Of a DNA stretch of 6,053 bases, positions 5,385 through 6,053 are shown piece after piece. Both the position numbers and the translations under genes were made by a program. Source of the DNA: Pseudomonadota bacterium. Lineage in GTDB: Bacteria > Pseudomonadota > Alphaproteobacteria > Rhizobiales > Xanthobacteraceae. The stretch's first letter is position 1, and each line of letters begins with the position of its first letter. Location: positions 1 through 6,053 of the forward strand of contig JAEYTQ010000193.1 of NCBI GenBank assembly GCA_023433965.1, in the 5' to 3' direction. The notes beneath the pieces were generated by a model that saw nothing but the letters and a program-made list of their open reading frames with translations, was not told the origin of the DNA and did no database searches.

Positions 5385-6053
5385 TGGCCTCTCCCTGCTG
5401 CCATTTACGGCGCGCCAGGCCGAAATAGGAAAACAGCGTCGCGAACACCAGGAACGGGATCATCGACACCGCGATCGCGGCGCCCTCGCCGAGCTCGCCG
5501 CCGGCGATGCCGCGCTGGAAGGCCAGCGTGGCCAGGAGGTGGGTCGAGTTCACCGGGCCGCCGCGGGTGATGGCGTAGACCAGCTGGAAGTCGGTGAAGG
5601 TGAAGATGATCGAGAAGGTCATGACGATGGCGAGGATCGGCATCATCATCGGGAAGGTGATGTAGCGGAAGCGTTGCCAGGCGCTGGCTCCGTCCAGCAT
5701 CGCGGCCTCGTAGAGCGAGGGCGAGATGGTCTGCAGGCCGGCCAGCAGCGAGATCGCGACGAAGGGAATGCCCCGCCAGATGTTGGCCGCGATCAGCGAG
5801 AAGCGCGCCGGCCAGGGCGAGCCGAGGAAGTCGATATTGCTGTCGCGCCAATGCAGCACGTCGACCAGAAGGTAGGAGATGATCGAGAACTGCGGATCGT
5901 AGATCCACCAGAACGCCAGCGCCGAGAGCACGGTCGGCACGATCCAGGGCAACAGGATGATCGCGCGCAGCAGGCTCTTGAACGGAAAATGGTTGTTGAG
6001 CAGCAGCGCGAGCCAGAAGCCGAGCGCGAACTTCCCGAAGGTCGCAATGCCGG
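5377..6053 (-). CDS. Carbohydrate ABC transporter permease, MalF-like (5' part outside window)
   Basis: The C-terminal 224 residues of the partner permease (MalF/UgpA-like, CUT1 group), which pairs with the MalG-like protein to form the membrane channel. The frame is open to the window edge. It reads through GIATFGKFALGFWLALLL, so the TTG at 5952 is only an internal codon and about 70-90 residues are missing. Visible landmarks are LLPWIVPTVLSALAFWWIY (first complete helix region), NIWRGIPFVAISLLAGLQ, the EAA loop YEAAMLDGASAWQRF (its Glu codon at 5707-5709) followed by YITFPMMMP, and then TRGGPVNSTHLLATLAFQRG, a MalF-family signature in the late periplasmic loop. A final helix ends in a basic tail. 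Binding protein and ATPase genes are expected to the right, on the same strand. Substrate is unknown. Confidence 0.92.
   Translation of the reverse strand, partial: GIATFGKFALGFWLALLLNNHFPFKSLLRAIILLPWIVPTVLSALAFWWIYDPQFSIISYLLVDVLHWRDSNIDFLGSPWPARFSLIAANIWRGIPFVAISLLAGLQTISPSLYEAAMLDGASAWQRFRYITFPMMMPILAIVMTFSIIFTFTDFQLVYAITRGGPVNSTHLLATLAFQRGIAGGELGEGAAIAVSMIPFLVFATLFSYFGLARRKWQQGEAND

Noticed and set aside
4410..5570. A 386-codon open frame on the + strand opposite the permeases
   Set aside because: It is Arg/Asp/Gln/His-rich, as expected for the complement of hydrophobic membrane-protein codons, and no domain is recognisable.

Overview
This window looks like chromosomal DNA from a high-GC alphaproteobacterium, most likely a Bradyrhizobium or a close relative. 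That placement is inferred from three things: the strongly GC-biased third codon positions, the gene set (HmuQ-type heme oxygenase beside HutX and ExbB-ExbD-TonB, as in the rhizobial heme-uptake loci), and the CCCTCTCC...GGAGAGGG palindromes between genes. No species can be named without a search. Every base is accounted for by dense, ordinary coding sequence or short intergenic gaps. No RNA gene, insertion sequence or CRISPR array was seen.

Left part (1-2871, + strand): a tight operon for heme iron use. In order it holds the 3' part of an IsdG/HmuQ-type heme-degrading monooxygenase, a HutX-type cytosolic heme carrier, ExbB, ExbD and TonB. Gaps are 23, 23, 3 and -1 bases. TonB-ExbB-ExbD would use the proton gradient to drive an outer-membrane heme receptor. 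Heme reaching the cytoplasm would be taken by HutX and opened by the HmuQ-type enzyme to release iron. The receptor and the heme ABC importer are not in the window and may lie to the left.

Middle (2872-4487): a 138-base convergent intergenic region carries a perfect 12-bp-arm palindrome and decayed relatives. It is followed by a - strand gene for a secreted, beta-propeller-like protein of the 'esterase-like activity of phytase' family (3010-4365). A further 122-base gap holds its probable promoter region and a second, related palindrome.

Right part (4488-6053, - strand): two membrane permeases of a carbohydrate-type (MalF/MalG, CUT1-like) ABC importer, overlapping by 8 bases. The upstream one is cut by the window edge. 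Its binding protein and ATPase are presumably to the right.

I did not find a convincing undescribed system. The points most worth checking are the pairing of HutX with an IsdG-type enzyme, the signal-peptide-bearing ExbB, and the related palindromes on both sides of the phytase-like gene.
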